Of a DNA stretch of 64,000 nt, positions 25,655-34,571 are shown in pieces. Under the pieces are notes generated by a model. It had not been told where the DNA came from. It did not search any database and was given only the letters and a program-made list of their open reading frames with translations. Each line of letters opens with the position of its first letter. Position 1 is the stretch's first letter. Made by a program: the position numbers and the translations under genes. Source of the DNA: Cyclobacteriaceae bacterium (lineage in GTDB: Bacteria; Bacteroidota; Bacteroidia; Cytophagales; Cyclobacteriaceae); contig JAHCHY010000004.1 of NCBI GenBank assembly GCA_026129485.1, positions 62,001 to 126,000 on the forward strand, given 5' to 3'.

Positions 25655-27112
25655 TTAATTCTCACCCGGATTCAGATTCCTTAAACCGGCAGCCCAATAC
25701 AACGTGGCTTTTTGCTTTTCAAATTCTGTCCGCAGCTTCAGCAGCTTGGATTGCGCCTGGATGAGCTTTTCCTGCTGCACATTTATTTTAAACAAATCAC
25801 TTTCTCCGTTTTCAAGATTTAACAACTCGCCCTGCAATAACCGTTGGTAGTTGGCTGTCATGGCGTTTTGTTGCTGTAACAAGGTGTTGGTGTTTACCAA
25901 TTGATTAAAAGTGGCCTGCACCTGGTTCAGGATTTCGCGCTCCGCCTGTGTGCGTTCGTAGGTTGTGTGCTGAATCTTCAATCGTGTTTGCGCAACCCTG
26001 GCGCGTTCTTTCCTGAGCAGGACAGGCATATAAAAATCCAGCCCGAATTTATAATTGTTTAAAAAGGTAAAGGTTGAGAATTCACCGGCAGGGCGTAAAG
26101 GCTGATTCAGAAAATTGTAATTGAAGTTAACACGCGGCTTTAAAAATTCAACGGCAAGCTTACGGTCAATTTCCAATTGGTCTAATTTAACCGAAAGCTT
26201 CTGCAGTTCCGGGTGATTTTCGGTTGCTGATTGAAGCAGTTGATCCAGCACAGCGGTGGAAAGTACTTCGGCCTCTCCAACAGGCTGGGGCGCCAAACGT
26301 TCCGTAACCTGTAAAGGATTGCCGGACGAATCCCACAAGTGGTTGGATAATTTTACAGAAGAGTTGACCAGGTCGAGGTAAGCTTCCTGCCGCTCTACCT
26401 GCCGTTGCTGTCGGGTAATATCAGCCTGTAAGGTATCCAATGCGCTGGCTTCGCCCATCTGCTCATTCAGCCTTACCCGCCTGAAAATTTCTTCGGCAAT
26501 CTGCGCGTTGCGTGTATTCAGTTGGTAGTTGAAGTAGGCATAATACCATTGCCAGTAATCTTTGGCTGCTTCGAGTAAAACCTCGTTGATCAGCTTTACT
26601 TTCTCCGCTTCAGCCAAAGTAATTCCAAGCTGTGCCTGCTTAAGGGTTGCTCTTCGTTCATCCGTAAATAGTCCGCGGCCCAATGGTAGAGATAAGCCGG
26701 CAAACAGCTGGCGGTTGTAATCCTCATCCGGCAGCAGGCTTTCGGCATTCAAATAGGCACCGGTATTTCGTTCAATACCTATTTTGGGATCAACCGGAAA
26801 CCAGGTGGGTACCGTAAACGATCCATACCATTTGTTATAGTATTCTTTGCTATCGTACTCTTTCAGGTTGCCTTGCAGCTCTACTTTCGGATCGAATGCG
26901 CCTTTGGCAAAACGAATATCCTGCCGGGCAACATCGCTGAGCAATTCCGCCTGCCGGATTAGCGGATGAAATTGCCACATGGAAGCGTAAAGGTTATCCA
27001 ATGTAAATATGGCGACACTGTCAGGCACGGTAAGCGCATCCGTTAAAGCCTGTTGGGTATAACCCTTTAAAACGAAGAAGCAGACTACCGGAATAACAAT
27101 GAAGCGTTTCAT
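25655..27112 (-). CDS. TolC-family outer-membrane efflux protein
   Basis: A 485-residue outer-membrane factor. A signal peptide (residues 1-19, ending LKGYTQQ) precedes two related halves rich in long heptad-like helices, with GLSLPLGRGLFTDERRATL at the start of the first coiled-coil region, as in the TolC trimer that spans the periplasm and outer membrane. Its start overlaps the HlyD gene stop by four bases, so the two are translationally coupled. It is the terminal gene of the TetR - ABC - HlyD - TolC operon. The last residues PGEN extend past the barrel. Confidence 0.92.
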   Translation of the reverse strand: MKRFIVIPVVCFFVLKGYTQQALTDALTVPDSVAIFTLDNLYASMWQFHPLIRQAELLSDVARQDIRFAKGAFDPKVELQGNLKEYDSKEYYNKWYGSFTVPTWFPVDPKIGIERNTGAYLNAESLLPDEDYNRQLFAGLSLPLGRGLFTDERRATLKQAQLGITLAEAEKVKLINEVLLEAAKDYWQWYYAYFNYQLNTRNAQIAEEIFRRVRLNEQMGEASALDTLQADITRQQRQVERQEAYLDLVNSSVKLSNHLWDSSGNPLQVTERLAPQPVGEAEVLSTAVLDQLLQSATENHPELQKLSVKLDQLEIDRKLAVEFLKPRVNFNYNFLNQPLRPAGEFSTFTFLNNYKFGLDFYMPVLLRKERARVAQTRLKIQHTTYERTQAEREILNQVQATFNQLVNTNTLLQQQNAMTANYQRLLQGELLNLENGESDLFKINVQQEKLIQAQSKLLKLRTEFEKQKATLYWAAGLRNLNPGEN

Positions 27113-28398
27113 TTTTTACTGGCTGTTTGGGTTTCTTCCGCAGGAGCAGTCATATCCAAAGGTTCCTGGTACAGGCTTGGCGGGAAGCCATTGAGCTGTC
27201 GCCAGATTTCGTACCATACGGGCACATCATCTAACATTACCCAACCTTGGGTGCCCGACCCGTTACGAATCTGCTTGGGCCACGGCTCATCCTCTTTATC
27301 GGGTACAACCAGGATGCGAAACTCCCCGGGTTTTGAATTCACAAAGTCGATCACTTCCACCCTTCCGCCAAATGATCCGACCGATACGCTGGGCCAGCCG
27401 CTGAACTGCAAGGCCGGGAAACCATCAAACTCAATCCGCACTTTGCGGCCTTTGCTGATGAGGGGCACATCCATCGCTTTTACATACATCTCCACGGCCA
27501 CATCGTTTGATTGTGGCATGATGGTACAAACCGGTTCGCCTTCTTTCAGTGTTTCGCCAATACCGGCACGTGCAGCTTTTACAACAAACCCGTTTTGGGG
27601 CGCCCGGATAAAATATTGCTGGCTGCGGATTTCCATGTTGGCCAGCTCGTTGCGCAGCTTGGCTAATTCAGCCTGTGTATCGAACTGCTCGGCTAATGTG
27701 TTGTTCAGGTCAGACTCTGCCTTGTTGATTTTATCTAAATACTCAGCCTGTACACGATCTATTTCAATCTGTGCATTTACAAAGTCAGCTTCAGCGCCCT
27801 GGTACTTATACTCCACATCCTGGAACCTGGTGAGCGGGATGTTGCCGGCTTCAAACAATTTTTTGTTTCGCTCGAATTGATTTTTGGCGTTGGCAAATTT
27901 TACCCGTTCAGCTTCGAGCTTGGCTTTGGACTGTTCTACTTTGGTGCGCATACCATCGCGCAAAGCGGCTATCTGTTTACGTAATGCCTTGGCTTTATCA
28001 TCTTTCGATTGCAGGCTGCTTTCTTTGGAGGTGATCACTTCGCGTAAGCGAACCAGTAGCTGCGGGTCGAAGTACTTTTCTTTTACTTCACTTACCACTG
28101 CAATGGTATCGCCTTTGCTTACGTATTGGCCTTCACTTACTTTCCAGTTTTGAATTCTGCCGGCTATAACGGTTTCCACTGTTTGTGGCCGGTTGGCCGG
28201 GTTAAGCGCAGTAACTTTCCCGGTACCGCGAATGTTTTGCTGCCAGGGCAAAAACAACACGATCAGGAAAATCAACCCGATACCCATTAGCCATCGGGCC
28301 AGGATTTTTCCGGCTTTGGGTGTGTTTAGCGACCGCAGGGAATAAAGCCGGTCCTGCGACATCATTTTTTCTACTGAACGGCTTGATATCTTAAGCAT
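27109..28398 (-). CDS. HlyD-family periplasmic adaptor
   Basis: A 429-residue membrane-fusion protein that links the inner-membrane ABC transporter to TolC. One N-terminal membrane helix (about residues 33-50: WLMGIGLIFLIVLFLPW) follows a basic cytoplasmic start. A lipoyl-like strand VIAGRIQNWKVSEGQYVSKG leads into a long coiled coil (about 115-265) and returns at IRAPQNGFVVKAARAGIGE. It starts three bases after the ABC gene stop (which is at 28402) and ends in a tail rich in Thr/Glu/Lys. Complete. Confidence 0.92.
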   Translation of the reverse strand: MLKISSRSVEKMMSQDRLYSLRSLNTPKAGKILARWLMGIGLIFLIVLFLPWQQNIRGTGKVTALNPANRPQTVETVIAGRIQNWKVSEGQYVSKGDTIAVVSEVKEKYFDPQLLVRLREVITSKESSLQSKDDKAKALRKQIAALRDGMRTKVEQSKAKLEAERVKFANAKNQFERNKKLFEAGNIPLTRFQDVEYKYQGAEADFVNAQIEIDRVQAEYLDKINKAESDLNNTLAEQFDTQAELAKLRNELANMEIRSQQYFIRAPQNGFVVKAARAGIGETLKEGEPVCTIMPQSNDVAVEMYVKAMDVPLISKGRKVRIEFDGFPALQFSGWPSVSVGSFGGRVEVIDFVNSKPGEFRILVVPDKEDEPWPKQIRNGSGTQGWVMLDDVPVWYEIWRQLNGFPPSLYQEPLDMTAPAEETQTASKK

Positions 28399-28401
28399 AG
28401 G

Positions 28402-30573
28402 TTATGCGATTAAATCTTTCAACAGTTCTTTCTTCGTAAGCTCTTCCATGGTTCCTTCGTGCTGAATCTGACCTTCGTTCAATACGATTACACGATCGCA
28501 CGCACTCATAATCAGCGGGTCTTTCGAAACAATGATGGTCGTCCACGAATGTTGTGGCCGGGTAATGGATTTCAATAGCTCCATCTTATCGGTTTTTGTA
28601 AGCGGAATGAAGAAATCATTCAACACCAGTAACTGTGGCCGCTTGGCCAGGCAGCGGGCCAGGATAAGCTTATGGATAACGGTTTTGGTCAGCCCTTTTC
28701 CTCCGCTGATGATGGGTGTATCCAACCCTTTTGGTAACGAATTGATCTTATCGCTCAATCCAACCTGTTCCAGCGCATGAATGGCATGATGCACGGTGGT
28801 GTGTATTCTGCCCAGCGTAATGTTTTCAAGAATGGTACCATCAAACAGATCTTCCTGCGATATGTTTTTGGCAACCTGGTCGCGCAGGTGGGTAAGGTCA
28901 ATATCGCGCAGCGAGTACCCGTTAATGGTAACCGCGCCCTCATAATCGGTATACAAGCCGGTAAGCACATTCAGCAAGGTTGTTTTTCCGGAGTTGCCCT
29001 GCCCGGTTATACAAACTGTTTCCCCGGGTTTAATGTCAAGATCAATTCCCTTTAAGGCATAGTAGCCGGAAGCGCTGTAGCAATACTTCAAACCACGTGT
29101 GCGCACATGAAATCCCCCGGTTTGTGCGGTGGGAAAGTCAAGCCCCCCGGTTTTTTCAATGGGCAGGTCTGTAACCTGTGCCACCTTGTCTACAGCGGTA
29201 AGTAGATCATAGACCACATCCATGTACATGATGATTTTTTCAACTGCGTTCAGGATCAGGATGATGACGATTTCAGATGCCACGAACTGCCCGAGCGTAA
29301 TCTGGCGGTCAACCACCAGCAGTGTTCCCATGATCAGCAACCCACCGGTGATCAATGCTTTGAAAATAACAATGAACGAAAACTGCGTTACCAGCACGCG
29401 GAAATGCACTTTCCGGTTTTTGAGGTAATTGTTTACGGTGTAATCGGTTTTGCGAATGGGCAGGTCGGTGCTGCCGGCCAGCTTGAACGAATGCAGGGCG
29501 CGCCCCAGCTCTTCCAGCCAGTGCGCCACCTTGTATTTGTATTTCGATTCTTCAATGCTGGAACTCAACCCACGCGGGCCGGTTAATGCAAAGATCAATC
29601 CCAGCATTAGCAGCAGCACCATACCAAAGAATACGAAGAAAGGGTGGTACAGCGAGATAAGGAGCAACCCGAACAGGATCTGGATTATTGCAGCGGACAG
29701 GTCAATCAGCAATTTTGGAAGACCTTTCTGAAGATTAACCACATCAAAAAAGCGATTGATTAGCTCCGGTGCATAATTGCGTTGCAGCGCTTCCATACGA
29801 ATGCGGGGTATGCGAAAGGCAAACTCCAGCGATGCCTTGGTAAAAATTCTGCGTTGCAGGAATTCCACCAGGCTTATTTGCACTACCTGCAAGCCACCGC
29901 TTAGCAGCACGCCCAGGATAACCAGCGTAATCAATACATAAACCGAGCTGAAGAATACCCCGCCCGAGATCAGCTCAACCGTTGTCTGAATCCCTAACGG
30001 GATAACCAAACCGATTAACCCGATAATGATCGCGTAGAATAAAATGTAGAAGATCTCTTTTTTCTCGGTTCCGAGCAGTCGTAACAACCGCTTAACGGGC
30101 GAAGGGGGTTTACCGTCAGTGGATTCGAGGCTGATGGGGCTTTCGTAAGCAAACACAGCAAAGAACTCTACTTCATCCATTCCTTCAATATGGAGCGGAA
30201 TGCTATCCAGCGATGAAAATTCTTCCGTGGTGTCTGCTGTGCTCTCAATATAAATAGCCGAAAACTTTTTTCGTTTTTCGGGCGAGAGCAATGCCGGAAT
30301 GATATGATCGCGTTTTCGTATAAACGTGAGTACCGGGGCGGTCTGGTTGGTGAAAAACTCTTCGAATGCCAGCCGGTCTAACCGGTAAGGCATAAACAAC
30401 ATGCGCATTTTGTTCCCGGCCTCTACCAGGTCGCGCTTAAATTCGGTTAAATCTTCTTCGCTATAGGTGCGCTGATTGGCCTCCACGGCATGCAGATCTT
30501 CTGAAGCATAATCGTGCTTCAGCTTAAAAGCGACTTCGCGAAGGCACCGTACTATCTGATCGTTACTTAACAT
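28402..30573 (-). CDS. HlyB-type ABC transporter with degenerate ATPase domain
   Basis: A 723-residue ABC exporter half-transporter. Residues 1-160 form a soluble N-terminal domain without a recognisable C39 protease Cys; the membrane domain spans about 172-460; the nucleotide-binding domain about 485-715. Walker A is intact (GQGNSGKTT, 524-532) and a Q-loop Gln is at 573. However the Walker B/catalytic pair usually DE reads N652-D653, the D-loop Asp position reads Thr (IPLTK), the signature is ISGGK, and the H-loop His is Lys684 (VSKDPL). ATP hydrolysis may therefore be weak or absent. It is the second gene after tetR, with HlyD and TolC downstream. The exported substrate is unknown. Confidence 0.9.
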   Translation of the reverse strand: MLSNDQIVRCLREVAFKLKHDYASEDLHAVEANQRTYSEEDLTEFKRDLVEAGNKMRMLFMPYRLDRLAFEEFFTNQTAPVLTFIRKRDHIIPALLSPEKRKKFSAIYIESTADTTEEFSSLDSIPLHIEGMDEVEFFAVFAYESPISLESTDGKPPSPVKRLLRLLGTEKKEIFYILFYAIIIGLIGLVIPLGIQTTVELISGGVFFSSVYVLITLVILGVLLSGGLQVVQISLVEFLQRRIFTKASLEFAFRIPRIRMEALQRNYAPELINRFFDVVNLQKGLPKLLIDLSAAIIQILFGLLLISLYHPFFVFFGMVLLLMLGLIFALTGPRGLSSSIEESKYKYKVAHWLEELGRALHSFKLAGSTDLPIRKTDYTVNNYLKNRKVHFRVLVTQFSFIVIFKALITGGLLIMGTLLVVDRQITLGQFVASEIVIILILNAVEKIIMYMDVVYDLLTAVDKVAQVTDLPIEKTGGLDFPTAQTGGFHVRTRGLKYCYSASGYYALKGIDLDIKPGETVCITGQGNSGKTTLLNVLTGLYTDYEGAVTINGYSLRDIDLTHLRDQVAKNISQEDLFDGTILENITLGRIHTTVHHAIHALEQVGLSDKINSLPKGLDTPIISGGKGLTKTVIHKLILARCLAKRPQLLVLNDFFIPLTKTDKMELLKSITRPQHSWTTIIVSKDPLIMSACDRVIVLNEGQIQHEGTMEELTKKELLKDLIA

Positions 30574-30580
30574 GGTTTAT

Positions 30581-31252
30581 TCAGCTAATGGATTTGAATA
30601 GTAATGATTCCAGGAATCTTTCCAGTTCGCCATGACGGTCGGATGTTTTTGCCAGGTTGGTAAGAGATGGAAGATGCTCAGAAAAAAAGACCTGGTGCTT
30701 AGCTGTAAGAAGAATAGTGCTTACAAGCGCCTGCGGATAAGGATAGGCAGGATTGACTTCGCTTACCCACCCACCGATTTTTTTGCAGAGCAGCTTGAAC
30801 CCGCCAAACAAGCCTTCTCTATTGTCGCTATCCACCTGCTTGGTTAAATAGGTTTTGTCCAGCTCGGCCACCACAATGCGATGCAGCGCTACCTCATCAA
30901 TAAACTCAACGGTGTCGTCAAATTTTTTTTCAGTGGCTACCACGCGTATGCAGGCGCGCAACTTTTCAACAGGTGTTGGCAGGCTGCTGGTAAAAAGATC
31001 AATCCGGTATTCCAGCCACGTCCAGTACCAGCCTACTAAGTAAAGCAGGAGCCGGTGCTTGTTTTCAAAGTAACGGTAAACCGAAGCTTCGGTGGAGTCA
31101 ATCTCCTCAGCCAGCTTTTTGAACGTGAACTGCTCAAAACCAAGGGTATCAATCAGCTTTACGCTGGCATTGATGATCTTTTGTCCAAGCTCTGTCTGCT
31201 GCGGGTCGCGCAGGTACAGGTGCGGATTAAGCTTGAAATAGAGGGTTGCCAT
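30581..31252 (-). CDS. TetR-family transcriptional repressor of the ABC export operon
   Basis: A 223-residue regulator. The N-terminal TetR helix-turn-helix lies at about residues 25-70: GFEQFTFKKLAEEIDSTEAS followed by VYRYFENKHRLLLYLVGWYW, a canonical TetR signature. The rest is the ligand-binding domain. It is the first gene of the operon (7-base gap to the ABC gene). Two near-identical palindromic sites sit 14-52 bases upstream of its start, so autoregulation of the whole operon is likely. Confidence 0.93.
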   Translation of the reverse strand: MATLYFKLNPHLYLRDPQQTELGQKIINASVKLIDTLGFEQFTFKKLAEEIDSTEASVYRYFENKHRLLLYLVGWYWTWLEYRIDLFTSSLPTPVEKLRACIRVVATEKKFDDTVEFIDEVALHRIVVAELDKTYLTKQVDSDNREGLFGGFKLLCKKIGGWVSEVNPAYPYPQALVSTILLTAKHQVFFSEHLPSLTNLAKTSDRHGELERFLESLLFKSIS

Positions 31253-31265
31253 TTTTGATAATAAA

Positions 31266-31304
31266 ACTATCTTAAATAATAGTAATGCTATCTTAACTGA
31301 TAGT
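31266..31304. promoter_or_regulatory. Twin TetR-type operator
   Basis: Two 18-bp inverted-repeat sites, 31266-31283 (ACTATCTTAAATAATAGT) and 31287-31304 (GCTATCTTAACTGATAGT), share 15 of 18 bases and lie 21 bp start to start, two helical turns. They sit just upstream of the TetR start codon at 31252. The symmetry (CTATC...GATAG) and location fit binding of two TetR dimers on one face of the DNA. Confidence 0.7.
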
Positions 31305-31374
31305 GATCATGAAATGTTTCAGGCTTGACTGAAAAAATCTTCGGAACCGGTTTTTTGACCCGGAATTGGGATTT

Positions 31375-32169
31375 TTAGGGGAACAGACCGCTTTCGCGGA
31401 TCAGGATAAAAAGCCCCATCGCCAGGGTAAGCCACCCAAATGCTTTTCGGAGGTGCACGGCTGGCCGCTTTCGCGCGATGGCATGGCCGGCCAGGATTCC
31501 CAGCACAGCCAGGGCGGTAATGGATAAAAGAAAAGGCCAGTCAATCGGGTAGGTCAGCACATCGCCCAGAAAACCCAGCAGCGAGTTAATGGCAATAATA
31601 AAGAGCGAAGTGCCCACCGCAATTTTAAAATTCAGCCCGGTCAGGAACATTAACGCTGGAATGATCAGGAATCCGCCTCCTGCTCCAACCAGCCCGGTTA
31701 AAAACCCGATCAGCGATCCTTCCACAATCACCAGGAAAGTGCGAAACCGTTTATGGTTTACCTGCGGTTCTTTCCGGTTTCGGATCATGGAAAAAGAAGC
31801 AAGCACCATCAGCACACCAAAGATTCCCAACAGCAAGGCGCGTTTGGTAAGCGTGAACGATTCTGTTTGCAGCACTACATCCGGTATAGCCGGAACGATC
31901 CATTTACGAGTGCTGAAGATGGCCACAATAGAAGGTATGCCAAACAGGATGCCGGTGCGCAGGTTAACCAGGTGCTCACGGTATTTCGGAATGGCGCCTA
32001 CTAGGCTGGTAGCGCCCACAATAAATAAAGAGTAAGCCGAAGCAAGCACGGGCTCAATGCCAAACAGGTAAACTAAGATAGGTATAGAAAGAATGGAGCC
32101 TCCGCCACCCAACGCACCCAACACCATCCCTACCAAAACAGCGGCAAAATATCCAAGTATTTCCATCAT
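31375..32169 (-). CDS. TauE/SafE-family sulfite/anion permease
   Basis: A 264-residue inner-membrane protein with about eight helices. The family signature repeats are GMVLGALGGGGSILSIPILV near the start and GFLTGLVGAGGGFLIIPALM near residue 150. TauE/SafE proteins export sulfite or other small anions; the specific substrate is not predictable. The ATG is doubled (MM). It lies 13 bases after the RlpA gene's stop on the same strand, so they may be co-transcribed. Confidence 0.9.
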   Translation of the reverse strand: MMEILGYFAAVLVGMVLGALGGGGSILSIPILVYLFGIEPVLASAYSLFIVGATSLVGAIPKYREHLVNLRTGILFGIPSIVAIFSTRKWIVPAIPDVVLQTESFTLTKRALLLGIFGVLMVLASFSMIRNRKEPQVNHKRFRTFLVIVEGSLIGFLTGLVGAGGGFLIIPALMFLTGLNFKIAVGTSLFIIAINSLLGFLGDVLTYPIDWPFLLSITALAVLGILAGHAIARKRPAVHLRKAFGWLTLAMGLFILIRESGLFP

Positions 32170-32182
32170 AACAGGGCCGGTG

Positions 32183-32875
32183 CTACAGACGACTGTAATC
32201 CACGATAAACGAATCGGGGAATTTCTTTTTTAGTTCAGCCAGCAATTCTTCGGCTTTGGGGCGTGTGCTCAGCGGCCCCAGTATAAGGCTGTAATATTTT
32301 ACGCCATTAATTACTTTAACCTGTACCATTACGTTTTTCTTGTACGAATTTTTCAGGTTGTCGGAAAGCCGCATCAGGTTAACCAGCTCCTGGTACGTGC
32401 CGATCTGAACGCCAAAGCCTTTTGGCAGCAGGCGGGTGATCTCGAAATCGTAGAATTCTTTTTCTTCCACCGTTACATGCTCAATGCTTACCGGGCCTTC
32501 GCCTTTGGCGCGGGTTTTTCCATCACCGGCATCAATCACTTCCATTTTTACTTCAGCCAGGCCTTTATTCACAAACCCTAATTTTTCGGCAGCCGACTTT
32601 GAAAGATCAATAATGCGTCCGTCCACATACGGGCCGCGATCGTTAATGACTACTTCTACTGTTTCGTTGTTGGCCAGGTTGGTTACTCTTACCTTGGTTC
32701 CGAACGGAAGGGTTTTATGTGCAGCGGTTAGCTTGGAGTGCTTATACTTTTCTCCGCTGGCTGTGGGACTGCCTTCAAATTTGTCGGCATAAAACGAAGC
32801 TTTTCCGGTTTGGACCTGCGCCAGCACAAGCCCGGTTGTGCAGATGGCAAAAAATAGCAAGACGAATTTTTTCAT
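32183..32875 (-). CDS. rlpA: RlpA-like protein with SPOR domain
   Basis: A 230-residue periplasmic protein. A Sec signal ends GLVLAQ at about residue 20. Residues 22-112 are a double-psi beta-barrel: GKASFYADKFEGSPTASGEK, then the conserved VVINDRGPYVDGRIIDLS with the catalytic Asp. The C-terminal 70 residues are a SPOR domain (GFGVQIGTYQELVNLMR, VKYYSLILGPLSTRPKAEEL) that binds denuded glycan strands. Members with the active-site Asp can be lytic transglycosylases. A TACCTTTG promoter element lies only 4 bases upstream of the ATG. The symbol is assigned by domain order and should be treated as family-level. Confidence 0.9.
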   Translation of the reverse strand: MKKFVLLFFAICTTGLVLAQVQTGKASFYADKFEGSPTASGEKYKHSKLTAAHKTLPFGTKVRVTNLANNETVEVVINDRGPYVDGRIIDLSKSAAEKLGFVNKGLAEVKMEVIDAGDGKTRAKGEGPVSIEHVTVEEKEFYDFEITRLLPKGFGVQIGTYQELVNLMRLSDNLKNSYKKNVMVQVKVINGVKYYSLILGPLSTRPKAEELLAELKKKFPDSFIVDYSRL

Positions 32876-32879
32876 GCTT

Positions 32880-32887
32880 CAAAGGTA
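32880..32887 (-). promoter_or_regulatory. Candidate -7 element for rlpA, giving a near-leaderless start
   Basis: On the minus strand TACCTTTG is an exact TAnnTTTG match. Only 4 bases separate it from the ATG of the RlpA gene, so transcription would begin at or next to the start codon. No TTG lies at the expected -33 spacing. Confidence 0.5.
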
Positions 32888-32958
32888 GCAAGGTTTGATT
32901 GATCCGGGGGTTAAAAAATCGGTTGAAGCCGATTAGCCATTTTGTTTTAAAACCCGTG

Positions 32959-32988
32959 TTGGTAATCGGGCTTTTTAAGTTAACTTTG
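32959..32988 (+). promoter_or_regulatory. guaB promoter (TTG-N19-TAACTTTG)
   Basis: TTG at 32959-32961 is followed, after exactly 19 bases, by TAACTTTG at 32981-32988, a full match to the Bacteroidota primary-sigma consensus. The guaB ATG lies 34 bases downstream of the -7 element. Confidence 0.75.
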
Positions 32989-33021
32989 CCCGGCAAATAA
33001 CGAATCCTAATCTTATTTGCC

Positions 33022-34494
33022 ATGGCCCTCGATTCTTCCAAATTCCTTTTTGAAGCCCTTACATACGATGATGTGCTGCTGGTTCCGGCTTACAGCGAGG
33101 TGCTTCCGCGCGAAGCCAATACGACCGGTTCGCTTACTAAAAAAATAAAGCTCAACATCCCGATTATTTCGGCTGCTATGGATACCGTTACCGAGGCTGA
33201 GTTGGCTATCGGCATTGCATTGGAGGGCGGCCTCGGGTTTATTCATAAGAACATGAGTATTGCCGAGCAGGCCGAGCAGGTGCGCAGGGTAAAGCGTTCG
33301 CAAAGCGGGTTGATCCTTGATCCGGTTACACTCCAGGTCAATTCAACCGTACGCGATGCTGAAAAAATTATGCGCGAGTTTAAAATCGGGGGTATTCCCG
33401 TAGTAGATGGAAACAATAAGCTGGTGGGTATTATCACCAACCGCGATCTCCGTTTTCAAAAAGATATGTCGCTGCCCATTGAGCAGATCATGACCAAAGA
33501 AAACCTGGTTACCGCTCCGGAAGGGATTACATTAGAAAAAGCTGAAGTGATTCTACAGAAATATAAAATTGAAAAGCTGCCCATCGTAAACAAGAAGGGA
33601 AAGCTTACCGGGCTTGTTACTTATAAAGACATTCTTAAGAAAAAGAACAAACCCAATGCCTGCCATGATGAGTTTGGGCGTTTGCGTGTGGGCGCTGCGG
33701 TTGGCGTTACTCCCGATTTGCCGGATCGCATCAGCGCATTAAAAGCTTCGGGTGTGGATGTAATTAGTATCGACACGGCACACGGCCATTCAAAAGGTGT
33801 GATTGATGCGGCTAAACGTGTACGCAGAAAATTTCCCGAGCTTGAGCTGGTGGTGGGTAACATTGCTACGGGCGAGGCAGCCAGGGCATTGGCTAAAACC
33901 GGTGCCAATGCTGTGAAGGTAGGAGTTGGCCCGGGTAGCATTTGTACTACGCGTATTGTTGCCGGTATAGGCTTGCCCCAGCTATCGGCCGTATATGAAG
34001 CAGCCAAAGCTCTGCGCGGAAGCGATGTGAAAGTAATTGCTGATGGCGGTATCCGTTTTTCGGGCGATGTGGTAAAAGCATTGGCGGCTGGTGCCGATAG
34101 CGTGATGATCGGGTCGTTGCTGGCCGGAACAGAAGAAGCCCCTGGCGAAATGATTATTTACGAAGGCCGTAAGTTCAAAACGTACCGCGGCATGGGTTCG
34201 CTCGAAGCGATGGATGACGGATCAAAAGACCGCTACTTCCAGGATGCAGAAGATGATATCAAGAAGCTTGTGCCGGAGGGTATTTCCGGTCGTGTTCCCT
34301 ATAAAGGATCGGTAGCGGAAGTATTATACCAGTTGGTTGGCGGACTTAAAGCGGGTATGGGCTACTGCGGAGCCAAAAACCTGGAAAAGCTCAAGTCAGC
34401 TAAGTTTGTAAAAATCACATCGGCAGGTGTGCATGAAAGCCACCCGCACGATGTAACCATTACCCGTGAGGCGCCAAACTATAGCCGCAAGTAA
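33022..34494 (+). CDS. guaB: IMP dehydrogenase
   Basis: A 490-residue enzyme that oxidises IMP to XMP with NAD+, the first committed step of GMP synthesis. The barrel begins at [20 protein letters not shown]. Two CBS domains are inserted at about residues 95-215 ([40 protein letters not shown]). The catalytic loop is [15 protein letters not shown] with the active Cys near 310, followed by the phosphate-binding [20 protein letters not shown] and the flap Arg/Tyr region. Length and motifs are complete. It has its own strong promoter and divergent orientation from rlpA. Confidence 0.97.
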   Translation: MALDSSKFLFEALTYDDVLLVPAYSEVLPREANTTGSLTKKIKLNIPIISAAMDTVTEAELAIGIALEGGLGFIHKNMSIAEQAEQVRRVKRSQSGLILDPVTLQVNSTVRDAEKIMREFKIGGIPVVDGNNKLVGIITNRDLRFQKDMSLPIEQIMTKENLVTAPEGITLEKAEVILQKYKIEKLPIVNKKGKLTGLVTYKDILKKKNKPNACHDEFGRLRVGAAVGVTPDLPDRISALKASGVDVISIDTAHGHSKGVIDAAKRVRRKFPELELVVGNIATGEAARALAKTGANAVKVGVGPGSICTTRIVAGIGLPQLSAVYEAAKALRGSDVKVIADGGIRFSGDVVKALAAGADSVMIGSLLAGTEEAPGEMIIYEGRKFKTYRGMGSLEAMDDGSKDRYFQDAEDDIKKLVPEGISGRVPYKGSVAEVLYQLVGGLKAGMGYCGAKNLEKLKSAKFVKITSAGVHESHPHDVTITREAPNYSRK

Positions 34495-34538
34495 AACACT
34501 TGCCCCGGTTTAAAGCCTATTCAGTAATATTGTAAAAC

Positions 34539-34546
34539 TAACTTTG
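34539..34546 (+). promoter_or_regulatory. Candidate -7 element upstream of the PP2C phosphatase gene
   Basis: TAACTTTG fits TAnnTTTG exactly and lies 25 bases before the chosen TTG start. A matching TTG is absent at 19-21 bases upstream. It is identical in sequence to the guaB -7 element. Confidence 0.4.
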
Positions 34547-34571
34547 CCTGGCGTGCGTAAACACGCTGGTA

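Noticed and set aside
25655..31252. A dedicated type I secretion system with a cognate RTX or bacteriocin substrate
   Set aside because: No substrate gene with GG leader or RTX repeats is adjacent, and the transporter lacks the C39 protease Cys. I keep it as a general export operon.
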